From: Kaistia geumhonensis
Lineage (GTDB): Bacteria; Pseudomonadota; Alphaproteobacteria; Rhizobiales; Kaistiaceae
Reading direction: 5' to 3'
DNA length: 64,000 nt
NCBI RefSeq assembly: GCF_030815145.1
Contig: NZ_JAUSWJ010000001.1
Location: forward strand, 3,958,501-4,022,500
Program-made: the position numbers and the translations under genes
Part shown: positions 1 to 7,922 of the stretch, piece by piece
Position numbering within the stretch: the stretch's first letter is position 1
Layout: each line of letters begins with the position of its first letter
The notes under the pieces: model-generated
Told to the model about the DNA's origin: nothing
The model's database searches: none
The model's input: the letters and a program-made list of their open reading frames with translations, nothing else

Positions 1-56
1 AGCCGTTCTCGATCGAACAACTCGCCGTCAGCGTGAGAGCGGCCATCGATTCATGA
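1..56 (+). CDS. C-terminal tail of a probable response regulator (partial)
   Basis: Only the last 17 codons are inside the window, in the frame ending with TGA at 54-56, reading PFSIEQLAVSVRAAIDS. The two bases before the Pro codon are ag, which fit an AAG Lys codon, so the tail would start with the Lys-Pro-Phe motif that closes CheY-like receiver domains, followed by the amphipathic last helix. The reading is short and the family call is inference. The next gene starts 22 bases downstream on the same strand. Confidence 0.4.
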   Translation, partial: PFSIEQLAVSVRAAIDS

Positions 57-78
57 CCGGCGGCGGATCGGGTGCGAT

Positions 79-1704
79 GTGAGACGGTTGGTCGACGCAG
101 GCTTTCTCGGCCGTCACGCCGTTTTCGGACTGTCGCTGCTGCTGGCGGCGGTGGCGCTCGCCTTCGTCCTCGCGACGGGGCGGGGCTGGGCGGCGCTGGC
201 GCTGTTCGGCGGCTTGGGCGCGCTCGGCATTCACGATCTGCTGCAGCGGCGGCATGCGCTGCTGCGGAACTACCCGGTGATCGGGCATATCCGCTACCTC
301 TTCGAGAATGTCCGGCCCGAGCTTCGGCAATATCTGTTCGAGGACGATCGCGACGCGCTGCCATTTTCGCGCGACCAGCGCACGCTCGTCTACCAGCGCG
401 CCAAGAGCGAGCCCGACCAGCGCCCGTTCGGAACGCTGCTCGATGTCTATGGCCAGGGTTACGAGTTCATGGGCCATTCGGTGCGGCCGCGGCCCGTCTC
501 CGATCCCGCCGGCTTCCGCGTCACGATCGGCAACGACCAGTGCACCGAGCCCTATGACGCTTCCGTGCTCAACATCTCGGGCATGAGCTTCGGCGCGCTG
601 TCGGCGGCCGCGATCCGCGCGCTCAACAAGGGCGCCAGGCTCGGCGGCTTCGCCCACGACACCGGCGAGGGCAGCGTCAGCCCCTATCACGAGGAAGCGG
701 GCGGCGATCTCGTCTGGCAGATCGCCAGCGGCTATTTCGGATGCCGCACCGCGACGGGCGCGTTCGATCCCGAGGCCTTTGCCGCGCGCGCAAGAAGTCC
801 GCAGATCCGGATGATCGAGCTGAAGCTCAGCCAGGGTGCCAAGCCGGGCCATGGCGGCATCCTGCCGGCCGACAAGGTCTCGCCCGAGATCGCGCGTGTG
901 CGCGGCATCGCGGTCGGCGAGGCCTGCGTCTCGCCGTCGTCGCATTCGAGCTTCGACACGCCGATCGGCATGATGCACTTTCTCGCCGAGCTCAGGCGCC
1001 TTTCAGGGGGCAAGCCGGTCGGCTTCAAGCTGGCGATCGGTCATCCCTGGCAGTTCATGAGCATCGTCAAGGCGATGCTGGCGACCGGGATCGTGCCCGA
1101 TTTCGTGGTCGTTGACGGCGCCGAGGGTGGCACGGGGGCCGCGCCCGTCGAGTTCGCCGATCATCTCGGCGTGCCGATGCGCGAGGGTCTCATCTTCGTC
1201 CACAACACGCTGGTCGGCGCCGGCCTCCGGCCCCGGATCCGCATCGGTGCCGCCGGCAAGGTCATCACGGCTTTCGACATGGCCTCGTGCCTCGCCATCG
1301 GCGCCGACTGGGTCAATATGGGCCGCGGCTTCATGTTCGCCCTCGGCTGCATCCAGTCGCTCTCGTGCCACACCAATCGCTGCCCGACCGGTGTCGCGAC
1401 GCAGGATCCGCTGCGCCAGCGCTCGCTGGTTGTCGAGGACAAGGCGGAACGGGTCGCGGCCTTCCACCGGCATACGCTGATGGCGCTCGCCGAGATGCTG
1501 GCCGCCGCCGGCCTCAGCCATCCGGGCCAACTCGGGCCGCATCATCTCGCCCGCCGCGTCACGCCGACGGAGATCCGCCTGCTGTCGCAGCTGCATGCGT
1601 TCCTGAAGCCGGGCGAACTCCTCGCGCCCGTAGCCGAGCCAGGCTTCTACCAGACGAGCTGGGCGCGGGCGCAGGCCGAGAGCTTCGACGCCATGCCGGC
1701 ATAG
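79..1704 (+). CDS. FMN-binding glutamate synthase family protein (membrane-anchored)
   Basis: The 541-residue protein has two hydrophobic segments near residues 12-52, then a glutamate-synthase-type FMN barrel. Cys424, Cys430 and Cys435 form C-x5-C-x4-C, the spacing of the 3Fe-4S site in the large subunit of glutamate synthase, and the barrel carries a GAEGGTGAAP stretch. It lacks the glutaminase domain of GltB, so it belongs to the stand-alone FMN/Fe-S relatives whose substrate is generally unknown. The start is GTG; an ATG two bases upstream is followed at once by a stop. It converges with the transsulfuration operon, about 50 bases away. Confidence 0.85.
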   Translation: MRRLVDAGFLGRHAVFGLSLLLAAVALAFVLATGRGWAALALFGGLGALGIHDLLQRRHALLRNYPVIGHIRYLFENVRPELRQYLFEDDRDALPFSRDQRTLVYQRAKSEPDQRPFGTLLDVYGQGYEFMGHSVRPRPVSDPAGFRVTIGNDQCTEPYDASVLNISGMSFGALSAAAIRALNKGARLGGFAHDTGEGSVSPYHEEAGGDLVWQIASGYFGCRTATGAFDPEAFAARARSPQIRMIELKLSQGAKPGHGGILPADKVSPEIARVRGIAVGEACVSPSSHSSFDTPIGMMHFLAELRRLSGGKPVGFKLAIGHPWQFMSIVKAMLATGIVPDFVVVDGAEGGTGAAPVEFADHLGVPMREGLIFVHNTLVGAGLRPRIRIGAAGKVITAFDMASCLAIGADWVNMGRGFMFALGCIQSLSCHTNRCPTGVATQDPLRQRSLVVEDKAERVAAFHRHTLMALAEMLAAAGLSHPGQLGPHHLARRVTPTEIRLLSQLHAFLKPGELLAPVAEPGFYQTSWARAQAESFDAMPA

Positions 1705-1753
1705 GCCGGCAGGTCCCGACGCGAGCGTCCGGTGATGCTCCGGCGAAAGGTCG

Positions 1754-2914
1754 CTATCCCAACGCCTGCTCGAGATCGGCGATGAGGTCCTGCGCATCCT
1801 CGATGCCGGCCGAGATGCGCACCAGCGAATCCGAGATGCCGATCGCCTGCCGCTGCTCGGGCGGGATCGAGGCATGCGTCATCACGGCGGGATGCTCGAT
1901 GAGGCTCTCGACGCCGCCGAGGCTCTCGGCGAGGGCGAACAGCCGCACGCGCTCCAGGAACCGCGTCGTACCCGCGAGGTCGCGGTCGAACTCGACCGTG
2001 ATCATGCCGCCAAAGGCATGCATCTGGCGCTTCGCCAGCGCATGCTGCGGATGGCTTTCGAGGCCGGGATAGCGGACCGAGACGACATCCGGCCGCGCCT
2101 CCAGCCAGCGCGCGATCGCCATGCCGTTCTCGGAGTGCCGCTGCATGCGCAGCGCCAGCGTCTTGAGGCCGCGCAGCGCGAGGAAGGAGTCGAAGGGGCC
2201 GGAGATGGCACCAACGGCGTTCTGCAGGAATTTCAGCTGTTCGGCGAGATCCTCGCGCGGGCCGACGGCCACGCAGCCGCCGACCATGTCCGAATGGCCG
2301 TTCAGATATTTCGTCGTCGAATGCACGACGAGGTCGAATCCGATCTCCAGCGGGCGCTGGATATAGGGGCTGGCGAAGGTGTTGTCGGCGACCGCGATCA
2401 GGTTGTGGCGCTTGGCGAGCGTCGCGACCGCTTCGAGATCGACGATGCGCAGCATCGGATTGGTGGGCGATTCCACCCAGATCATGCGTGTCTCGGGCCG
2501 GATCGCCGCCTCGATGGCGGCGAGGTCGGTCACGTCGACGAAGCTGATCGAAAGGCCCGCGGAGCGCTTGCGAACCCGCTCCATCAGGCGGAACGTGCCG
2601 CCATAGATGTCGTCGGTGGCGATGACATGCGCGCCGCTGTCGAGCAGTTCGAGCACGGTGCCGATCGCCGCGAGGCCCGAGGCGAAGGCGAAGCCGGCGC
2701 TGCCGCTTTCGAGATCGGCGATCGCCCGCTCGAAGGCGAAGCGCGTCGGGTTCTGCGAGCGGGCATATTCGAAGCCCTTGTGAACGCCGGGGCTCTCCTG
2801 CGCATAGGTCGAGGTGGCGTAGATCGGCACCATCACCGCGCCGGTCAGCGGATCGTGGCTCTGCCCGCCATGGATGGTGCGCGTGGCGAAGGCGAGGCGG
2901 TTCGATGCGGTCAC
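1754..2914 (-). CDS. Cystathionine gamma-lyase/synthase-type PLP enzyme
   Basis: A Cys/Met-metabolism PLP enzyme of the usual length (386 residues). The PLP-binding lysine is Lys202 in HSTTKYLNGHSD, and the family stretches ATSTYAQESPG and YARSQNPTR are intact. The GTG start overlaps the stop of the upstream cystathionine beta-synthase as GTGA, so the two are translationally coupled. With that partner it most likely cleaves cystathionine to cysteine, 2-oxobutyrate and ammonia (reverse transsulfuration). Gamma-synthase activity cannot be excluded from sequence alone. Confidence 0.88.
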   Translation of the reverse strand: MTASNRLAFATRTIHGGQSHDPLTGAVMVPIYATSTYAQESPGVHKGFEYARSQNPTRFAFERAIADLESGSAGFAFASGLAAIGTVLELLDSGAHVIATDDIYGGTFRLMERVRKRSAGLSISFVDVTDLAAIEAAIRPETRMIWVESPTNPMLRIVDLEAVATLAKRHNLIAVADNTFASPYIQRPLEIGFDLVVHSTTKYLNGHSDMVGGCVAVGPREDLAEQLKFLQNAVGAISGPFDSFLALRGLKTLALRMQRHSENGMAIARWLEARPDVVSVRYPGLESHPQHALAKRQMHAFGGMITVEFDRDLAGTTRFLERVRLFALAESLGGVESLIEHPAVMTHASIPPEQRQAIGISDSLVRISAGIEDAQDLIADLEQALG

Positions 2915-4314
2915 GATGCCTGTCTCAGATGGTTGATGAGGTCGATGCGGGTGATGAGGCCGACGAAATCGGCGCCGTCCATGACGATGGCGACTTCGTT
3001 GCGCTCGAAGATCGGCGGCAGGACATCGACCGGCGCGGTGGCCGGCACGGTGTTGAGTTCGGTGACCATGGCGTCGCCGACGCTGTTGCCCGAAGTGCCG
3101 CCGCTGCGGCGCAGGCGTCCCATCGCGCCGAGCACGTCGCTCTCGTCGAGGAGGCCCACCAGGCGTCCGTCCTCGATCACGGGAAGCTGCGAGACGTCCG
3201 CCGAGCGCATGCGCGCATAGGCGGTGGCGAGCGTGTCGGTCGGCGCCACGGTGATCGTGCCGCCCTCGGCGAAGCCGCGCGCCACGAGGTCGCGCAGATT
3301 GCCGTGCTTAAGACGCTCGACGAGGCCCTGCTCGGCGACCCAGACATCGTTGAAGACCTTCGAGAGATACTTGTTGCCCGAGTCGCAGACGAAGGTCACG
3401 ACCCGCTTCGGCTCGGTCTGCTCGCGGCAATAGCGAAGCGCCGCAGCCAGAAGCGTACCCGAGGACGAGCCGGCGAGAAGGCCTTCCTGTGCCAGCAGCG
3501 CGCGGGCGGCGGCGATGCTCTCGCGATCGGTGATGGTGAAGGCGCGGCGGACCAGCGACAGGTCGGCATTCGGCGGCACGAAATCCTCGCCGATGCCCTC
3601 GACCGCCCAGCTGCCGGCCTCGATCATCTGTCCCGTTTCGATGAGCGGTGCCAGGATCGAACCCTTGGGATCGGCGAGCACCATCTGCGTCGAGGGCGAG
3701 ACGCGGCTGAAATAGCGGCCGAGACCTGACAGCGTGCCGCCGGAGCCGACGCCCACGACAACCGCGTCCACGTTTCCGTCGAGCTGCTCGAAGATCTCCG
3801 GTCCCGTCGTCGTCTCATGGGCGAGCGGATTGGCCGGGTTGCCGAACTGGTTCACGAAGAAGCCGCCCGTCTCGGCGGCGATCCGCTCGGCCATGTCCTG
3901 GTAGTATTCCGGATGACCCTTGCCGACATCGGAGCGCGTCGTGCGCACATCGGCGCCGATGGCGCGCAGATGCTGCACCTTTTCGCGGGACATCTTGTCG
4001 GGCACGACGAGGATCAGGCGATAGCCCTTGGGCAGCGCCACCTGCGCGAGGCCGAGGCCGGTATTGCCGGCCGTCGCCTCGACGATCGTGCCGCCGGGCT
4101 TCAGGCGTCCGTCGCGCTCTGCCGCGTCGATCATCGACAGCGCGATGCGGTCCTTGATCGATCCGCCGGGGTTCTGGCTCTCGAGCTTCACGAACAGGCG
4201 GCAGGGGCCGGTGTCGAAGGTCGTCAGCTCGACCATCGGCGTGCGGCCGATGAGGTCGAGGCTCGAGCGGACGGGGCGGGGCAGGGGTGTGGCGGCGCTA
4301 GTCGTGCCAGTCAT
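2911..4314 (-). CDS. Cystathionine beta-synthase (PLP domain plus CBS pair)
   Basis: Joins serine and homocysteine to cystathionine in the cytosol. The N-terminal PLP domain has the SLDLIGRTPMVEL opening, the Schiff-base lysine near residue 54 in GGSIKDR and the phosphate-binding GVGSGGTLSG stretch. The last 120 or so residues form two CBS repeats of about 55 residues, which in the family sense adenosyl ligands. The ATG at 4314 is preferred over one 19 codons upstream because GGAGG lies eight bases before it and homology starts just after it. First gene of a two-gene operon with the gamma-lyase. A 15-base palindrome about 85 bases upstream may be its operator. Confidence 0.9.
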   Translation of the reverse strand: MTGTTSAATPLPRPVRSSLDLIGRTPMVELTTFDTGPCRLFVKLESQNPGGSIKDRIALSMIDAAERDGRLKPGGTIVEATAGNTGLGLAQVALPKGYRLILVVPDKMSREKVQHLRAIGADVRTTRSDVGKGHPEYYQDMAERIAAETGGFFVNQFGNPANPLAHETTTGPEIFEQLDGNVDAVVVGVGSGGTLSGLGRYFSRVSPSTQMVLADPKGSILAPLIETGQMIEAGSWAVEGIGEDFVPPNADLSLVRRAFTITDRESIAAARALLAQEGLLAGSSSGTLLAAALRYCREQTEPKRVVTFVCDSGNKYLSKVFNDVWVAEQGLVERLKHGNLRDLVARGFAEGGTITVAPTDTLATAYARMRSADVSQLPVIEDGRLVGLLDESDVLGAMGRLRRSGGTSGNSVGDAMVTELNTVPATAPVDVLPPIFERNEVAIVMDGADFVGLITRIDLINHLRQAS

Positions 4315-4397
4315 GATCGGGGCCTCCGGCGGGGACACCCCTGATCTAGTCGGTCGCGCCTCCGGCCTCAAGGCGCTCGCTGCGGCGCCAGACCGCG

Positions 4398-4412
4398 ATC
4401 TGTGGAACAGAT
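4398..4412. promoter_or_regulatory. Perfect inverted repeat upstream of the transsulfuration operon
   Basis: ATCTGT-GGA-ACAGAT is a perfect 6-3-6 palindrome and also fits the T-N11-A form bound by LysR-type regulators. It lies 84 bases upstream of the cystathionine beta-synthase start in a non-coding stretch. No convincing -10 is visible beside it. The regulator is unknown and none is encoded next to it. Confidence 0.4.
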
Positions 4413-4517
4413 TGCTCCGCCAAGCGAGGATGCAAGAAACCGAATGCGGTCGATGACGCCGAACGGAGTGTCCGACGGAACGAATTTCCCGGCTGCGGCG
4501 CTACCGGCGGCGAAGCC

Positions 4518-4748
4518 TCAGTTTAGGCCGGCGTGCAACTGTTCGATCTGCGGGACGAGGACTTGGTCGTAGACCTTGCGCTGCGTATCGTCGAGCGCTG
4601 CGACGCCGTCCTCGATGACCAGCGTGATGATGCGGAAGGCCTTGGACCGTCGCTTGACCCGGCCCTCTTCGACGAGCCTGTCGAGAGCCTCGGTGAGGAA
4701 TATTCGACGCAGCATCGGATTAACCCCAGCCAACTGATTCCAATTCAT
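4518..4748 (-). CDS. Small conserved-looking protein of unknown function (76 aa)
   Basis: Not recognised. The protein is soluble, mixed-charge and probably helical, starting MNWNQLAGVNPMLRR and ending with an amphipathic KVYDQVLVPQIEQLH stretch. Tyr, Asn, Ile and Phe use and the lack of low complexity look like a real protein rather than an antisense shadow. A weak AAGAGG lies 10 bases before the ATG. It stands alone between the transsulfuration operon and two small plus-strand genes. Confidence 0.55.
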   Translation of the reverse strand: MNWNQLAGVNPMLRRIFLTEALDRLVEEGRVKRRSKAFRIITLVIEDGVAALDDTQRKVYDQVLVPQIEQLHAGLN

Positions 4749-4845
4749 GAATCGTCAACCTCTTCACCGACGAAATCAAGCTGCGCTGCACTGGATGATG
4801 GCATGGTGCACGATCCGTTGCCTCGTGCGGGGCAAGGGAAAGCGA

Positions 4846-4873
4846 TTGCCGGGGTGGCGTCGAAGCCTATAAA
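4846..4873 (+). promoter_or_regulatory. Sigma70-like promoter for the 71-aa gene
   Basis: TTGCCG at 4846-4851 and TATAAA at 4868-4873 are separated by 16 bases. The predicted start near 4880 leaves a leader of about 18 bases containing GGAG eight bases before the ATG at 4898. The match to the -10 consensus is five of six. Confidence 0.5.
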
Positions 4874-4897
4874 TAGGAACGACGCGGAGTAGACGTT

Positions 4898-5113
4898 ATG
4901 CAGAAGAAGTTGGTTGCGCTCAGGGCGCGGCTTGTCGAAGAGCAACAGAAGCTGATCACCCAGGCTGCAACGACCGGTATGCTGCCGACCGACAGTGCCA
5001 TCAGAAAGATATCCGATATCGAGAATGCGATCATGGCGGTGGAGCACATGATCGAGGATCTTGGCAGCACCAAGCCGGCATCGTCGAAATCCTCGTCGCA
5101 GTCGAGGGGATAG
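4898..5113 (+). CDS. Small helical protein of unknown function (71 aa)
   Basis: Not recognised. Two predicted amphipathic helices (about residues 2-24 and 33-56) are joined by a short TGMLPTDS linker and followed by a Ser/Lys-rich tail, giving a likely helical hairpin or coiled coil. A good promoter and a GGAG ribosome site precede it. It lies upstream of a second small helical protein on the same strand; the 160-base gap and a separate promoter suggest independent expression. Confidence 0.6.
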   Translation: MQKKLVALRARLVEEQQKLITQAATTGMLPTDSAIRKISDIENAIMAVEHMIEDLGSTKPASSKSSSQSRG

Positions 5114-5191
5114 CGCGGGCTTTCCCGGCCGGGGCGGTGCGTCGGGGGACGCCGCGCCGTCGGATCGGGCAGACGGCACAAGCCGGCAGGC

Positions 5192-5220
5192 TTGGCGCCC
5201 GTCACGACTGGCAGTATTGT
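5192..5220 (+). promoter_or_regulatory. Candidate sigma70 promoter for the 119-aa gene
   Basis: TTGGCG at 5192-5197 and TATTGT at 5215-5220 with the ideal 17-base spacer, upstream of the GTG start at 5273. Consensus matches are four of six for each box, so this is a moderate call. Confidence 0.35.
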
Positions 5221-5272
5221 TCCCGGCTCAGGGCCGCCCGCTGATTGAAGCGGCAAGATCAGGATTCGTCAC

Positions 5273-5632
5273 GTGCTTTTCCCCCGCTTCCGTTCCAAGG
5301 AGCGCGATCTCCGCAGCGATATCGACCGGCTCACCACCATCCATCAGGCGGTCTCGCGGGCGCTCGGCGAAGCCGGCAGCGAGTCGCAGGGCTTGATGAG
5401 CCGTCTCGACGATGCCCGTTCCCGCGCCGCCTTTCTCTATGGCGACGTGATCGAGGGCAGCGGGGAAGAGGAGCGCTCCAATTCGGAGATGATCCGCGAG
5501 GCCGAGCGCTTCCTCGTGCGCGGCGAGAAGCGGCGCGACGAGCTCGAGACGCATACGGAATTCCTGCAACGGCTGGACAAGCTTCTCGCCAGCGCCATCG
5601 AGGCCTTGCGCGTGCAGCAGGCCGAAGACTGA
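5273..5632 (+). CDS. Coiled-coil protein of unknown function (119 aa)
   Basis: Not recognised. The protein is almost wholly helical and charged, with heptad-like runs over residues 10-115 (for example DLRSDIDRLTTIHQAVSRAL and HTEFLQRLDKLLASAIEAL). It has no membrane segment or signal peptide. The start is GTG. It ends nine bases before the convergent trxC stop. A structural or regulatory partner-binding role is only a guess. Confidence 0.6.
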   Translation: MLFPRFRSKERDLRSDIDRLTTIHQAVSRALGEAGSESQGLMSRLDDARSRAAFLYGDVIEGSGEEERSNSEMIREAERFLVRGEKRRDELETHTEFLQRLDKLLASAIEALRVQQAED

Positions 5633-5641
5633 GACGCCCCG

Positions 5642-6088
5642 TCAGGCAGTGATCCCGTATTGCTGGAGCCAGGCCTCCAGCGCGTGACCGTCGCTCGCTC
5701 CCGCGCGCTGCGCCACCACGCGGCCCTTGTGCAGGATCATCAGCGTCGGGATGGAGCGGATCTGGTAGCGGGACGCGAGCCCTGGTTCGGCTTCGGTGTC
5801 GACTTTCAGGAACCGGAACTCCTTCTCCATCTTCGCGGCGACGCGCTCATAGACGGGCGCCATAGCCCGGCAGGGCCCGCACCAGGCCGCCCAGAAATCG
5901 ACGACCACCGGCATTGCGTTGCGCGTGACGAAGCGGTCGAAGCTCTCCTCCGTCGCGGCCACCGGTCCGCCGACGAGCAATCGCTGATGGCATTTGCCGC
6001 ATTTGCCGGCCGCGAGGTCGGCGCCGCCGGGCACGCGGTTGATCGCGCCGCAATGCGGGCAGACGATCTCGATCCTTTCCTCGCTCAT
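5642..6088 (-). CDS. trxC: Thioredoxin 2 (TrxC-like, zinc-finger N-terminus)
   Basis: Cytosolic disulfide reductase. Residues 10-33 form a four-cysteine zinc site (Cys10-x2-Cys13, Cys30-x2-Cys33), then a thioredoxin fold with the WCGPC active site (Cys70, Cys73) and the cis-proline in SIPTLMI. The ATG at 6088 overlaps the bigR stop as ATGA; an open extension of 15 codons upstream lies inside bigR and shows no homology. Being coupled to a sulfide sensor suggests a role in reducing persulfides formed during sulfide detoxification, which is inferred from context. Confidence 0.9.
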   Translation of the reverse strand: MSEERIEIVCPHCGAINRVPGGADLAAGKCGKCHQRLLVGGPVAATEESFDRFVTRNAMPVVVDFWAAWCGPCRAMAPVYERVAAKMEKEFRFLKVDTEAEPGLASRYQIRSIPTLMILHKGRVVAQRAGASDGHALEAWLQQYGITA

Positions 6089-6417
6089 TCTCCCGCCTCC
6101 ATCGCGGTTTCCGTAGTGGTCTCGTCGCCGCAATAGATGCCGTGCAGCGTCGTCAGGACGCGCGCGACCTCGCTGGAGGCGAGACGATAGAGCACCTGCT
6201 GGCCGTCGCGCCGCGTCGCCACCAGCTTCATCGCCCGAAGCTTCGAGAGATGCTGCGAGAGCGGCGACTGCGCAAGCTGAACGCGCTCGACGAGCTGGCC
6301 GACGCTGAGCTCGCCCTCCACCAGATGACAGAGGATCAGCAGCCGCTTGGTGTTGGCCATCGCGGCGAGCAGTTCCGCGGCTTCATGGGCGTGCTGTTCG
6401 AAATCGGCGATCTTCAT
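6085..6417 (-). CDS. bigR: BigR/SqrR-type ArsR regulator (sulfide/persulfide sensor)
   Basis: A winged-helix ArsR repressor of 110 residues with recognition helix SPLSQHLSKLR. Cys30 (in LLILCHL) and Cys96 (in HGIYCGD) match the cysteine pair that in BigR and SqrR forms a di- or polysulfide bridge and releases DNA. It is divergent from the persulfide dioxygenase operon and coupled to trxC. A near-palindrome lies between its own -35 and -10. The predicted transcript starts about at the ATG and no ribosome site is present, so the mRNA may be leaderless. Confidence 0.88.
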   Translation of the reverse strand: MKIADFEQHAHEAAELLAAMANTKRLLILCHLVEGELSVGQLVERVQLAQSPLSQHLSKLRAMKLVATRRDGQQVLYRLASSEVARVLTTLHGIYCGDETTTETAMEAGE

Positions 6418-6418
6418 A

Positions 6419-6446
6419 TTGACACATTAGAACATTCGAATATATG
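6419..6446 (+). promoter_or_regulatory. Promoter of the persulfide dioxygenase operon
   Basis: A perfect TTGACA (6419-6424) and TATATG (6441-6446, four of six) are 16 bases apart. It overlaps the bigR promoter on the other strand. The leader to the ATG at 6569 would be about 115 bases. Confidence 0.6.
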
Positions 6447-6453
6447 AATGCAA
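6426..6453 (-). promoter_or_regulatory. bigR promoter
   Basis: On the minus strand TTGCAT (6448-6453) and TCTAAT (6426-6431, five of six consensus) are 16 bases apart. Only eight bases separate the -10 from the ATG at 6417, so transcription should begin at or within a base or two of the start codon. Confidence 0.6.
6433..6450. promoter_or_regulatory. BigR operator in the shared divergent promoter
   Basis: CATTCGAATATATGAATG is an 18-base near-palindrome with seven of nine base pairs. It lies between the -35 and -10 of bigR and covers the spacer and -10 of the divergent operon, so one repressor dimer could shut both. AT-rich palindromes of this kind are known BigR targets; the exact assignment is inference. 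Confidence 0.65.
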
Positions 6454-6568
6454 GAGAAACCGAGGCCGGGTCTCCGGCCCGCCAGCCTCTCCCGCGCCGG
6501 CCCGCCCGGCCTCGCCGGGGTCGCGAGGCGGTATCGGCCGCGAGGGCCAAGAAATCTGGAGCGCATCG

Positions 6569-7510
6569 ATGCCTGCCAAAACCGAGCGCCCGAAGAACGA
6601 TCGCGAGAACATGGAATCCGCTTCGATCCCGTTCAAGGTCGACCTGACGCTCCGGCCGGAGGTCGTGCCCTTCTTCGACCCGGCCACCAACACGATCAGC
6701 TACGTCGTGCGCGACCCGGCATCCGACGCCTGCGCGGTCGTCGATTCGGTGATGGACTTCGATTATGCCTCGGGCCGTATCAGCTATGAGCATGCCGATG
6801 CCATGATCGCCCACATCCGCGCCGCCGGCTGGCGGGTGGAGTGGCTGATCGAGACGCATGTGCATGCCGATCATCTTTCGGCGGCGCCCTACATCCAGCA
6901 GAAGCTCGGCGGCAAGCTCGGCATCGGCGAGAACATCACCGTCGTTCAGAACACGTTCGGAAAGGTGTTCAACGAGGGGACCGAGTTCCAGCGCGACGGC
7001 AGCCAGTTCGACCGTCTGTTCCGCGATGGCGACAGCTATCGGATCGGCGGCATGACGGTGCATGTGCTGTTCACGCCCGGTCACACGCCCGCCTGCACGA
7101 CGCATGTCGTCGGCGACGCGGCCTTCGTCGGCGATACGCTGTTCATGCCGGACGGCGGTTCGGCCCGCGCCGATTTCCCCGGCGGCGACGCGGCGACGCT
7201 CTACCGGTCGATGCGGCGGATCCTCTCGCTCCCCGACGCCGTCCGCCTCTTCATGTGCCACGACTACGCGCCGAACGGCCGCGACATCCGCTGGGAGACA
7301 ACGGTCGGCGAGGAGCGGCGCCACAACATCCATGTGCGCGACGGCATCGGCGAGGACGCGTTCGTCGCGATGCGCGAGGCGCGCGACCGCACGCTGGCCA
7401 TGCCGCGTCTCATCATTCCCTCCCTCCAGGTCAACATGCGCGCCGGTCGGCTTCCGCCCAAGGACGAGAGCGGGCGCACGTTCCTGAAGGTCCCCGTCAA
7501 CGGACTTTGA
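6569..7510 (+). CDS. blh: Persulfide dioxygenase / Blh-type metallo-beta-lactamase-fold hydrolase
   Basis: Oxidises glutathione persulfide to sulfite in sulfide detoxification (ETHE1/Blh group). The fold is marked by THVHADH (His97, His99, Asp101, His102), TPGHTPAC, GDTLFMPD and a late MCHDY histidine. The ATG at 6569 has GGAG seven bases upstream; a later ATG at 6611 is possible. In several bacteria Blh is fused to a DUF442 domain; here that domain is the separate next gene. First gene of the operon under the bigR-side operator. Confidence 0.88.
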   Translation: MPAKTERPKNDRENMESASIPFKVDLTLRPEVVPFFDPATNTISYVVRDPASDACAVVDSVMDFDYASGRISYEHADAMIAHIRAAGWRVEWLIETHVHADHLSAAPYIQQKLGGKLGIGENITVVQNTFGKVFNEGTEFQRDGSQFDRLFRDGDSYRIGGMTVHVLFTPGHTPACTTHVVGDAAFVGDTLFMPDGGSARADFPGGDAATLYRSMRRILSLPDAVRLFMCHDYAPNGRDIRWETTVGEERRHNIHVRDGIGEDAFVAMREARDRTLAMPRLIIPSLQVNMRAGRLPPKDESGRTFLKVPVNGL

Positions 7511-7555
7511 GCGAGTTGCCTGCCCATGTGGCCCTTCACCAGACGAGAGAAGACG

Positions 7556-7894
7556 ATGAACTATCGCATGATCGACGCTGATTTCGCCGTCGCCGGCCAG
7601 ATCACGCCCGATGCCGTCCGCGACATCGCGGCGGCGGGATTCAAGTCCATCCTCTGCGCGAGGCCCGACGGCGAGGATCACGGCCAGCCGGCCTTTTCCG
7701 AGATCGAGCGCGCCGCCGCCGAGAACGGGCTCACCGCGATCCAGATCCCGATCTCCGGCTCGATCGGCGAGGGCGCGATCATCCGCATGGGCGATGCGCT
7801 CGCGGCGATGCCCAAGCCGATGTTCGGCTACTGCCGCTCCGGCGGCCGCGCCGGCTCGCTCTACGCGGCGGCGCAGAAGGCGGCGCAAAGCTGA
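7556..7894 (+). CDS. DUF442 / TIGR01244-type sulfur transferase
   Basis: A 112-residue rhodanese-like, phosphatase-fold domain with the active-site loop GYCRSGGRAGSL, catalytic Cys93. Members of this family move sulfane sulfur or occur fused to Blh dioxygenases. The ATG at 7556 is chosen because the family begins at MNYRMID; ten upstream in-frame codons are non-homologous. It lies between the persulfide dioxygenase and the sulfite exporter. Confidence 0.85.
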   Translation: MNYRMIDADFAVAGQITPDAVRDIAAAGFKSILCARPDGEDHGQPAFSEIERAAAENGLTAIQIPISGSIGEGAIIRMGDALAAMPKPMFGYCRSGGRAGSLYAAAQKAAQS

Positions 7895-7922
7895 GGCTCT
7901 TCCCTCCGGCCCGGATCGAACC

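Noticed and set aside
4876-4897. An EcfG-type general stress promoter (GGAAC ... CGTT) before the 71-aa gene
   Set aside because: The spacing between GGAAC and GTT is 14 bases, short of the 16-17 usual for EcfG, and a better sigma70 promoter lies just upstream.
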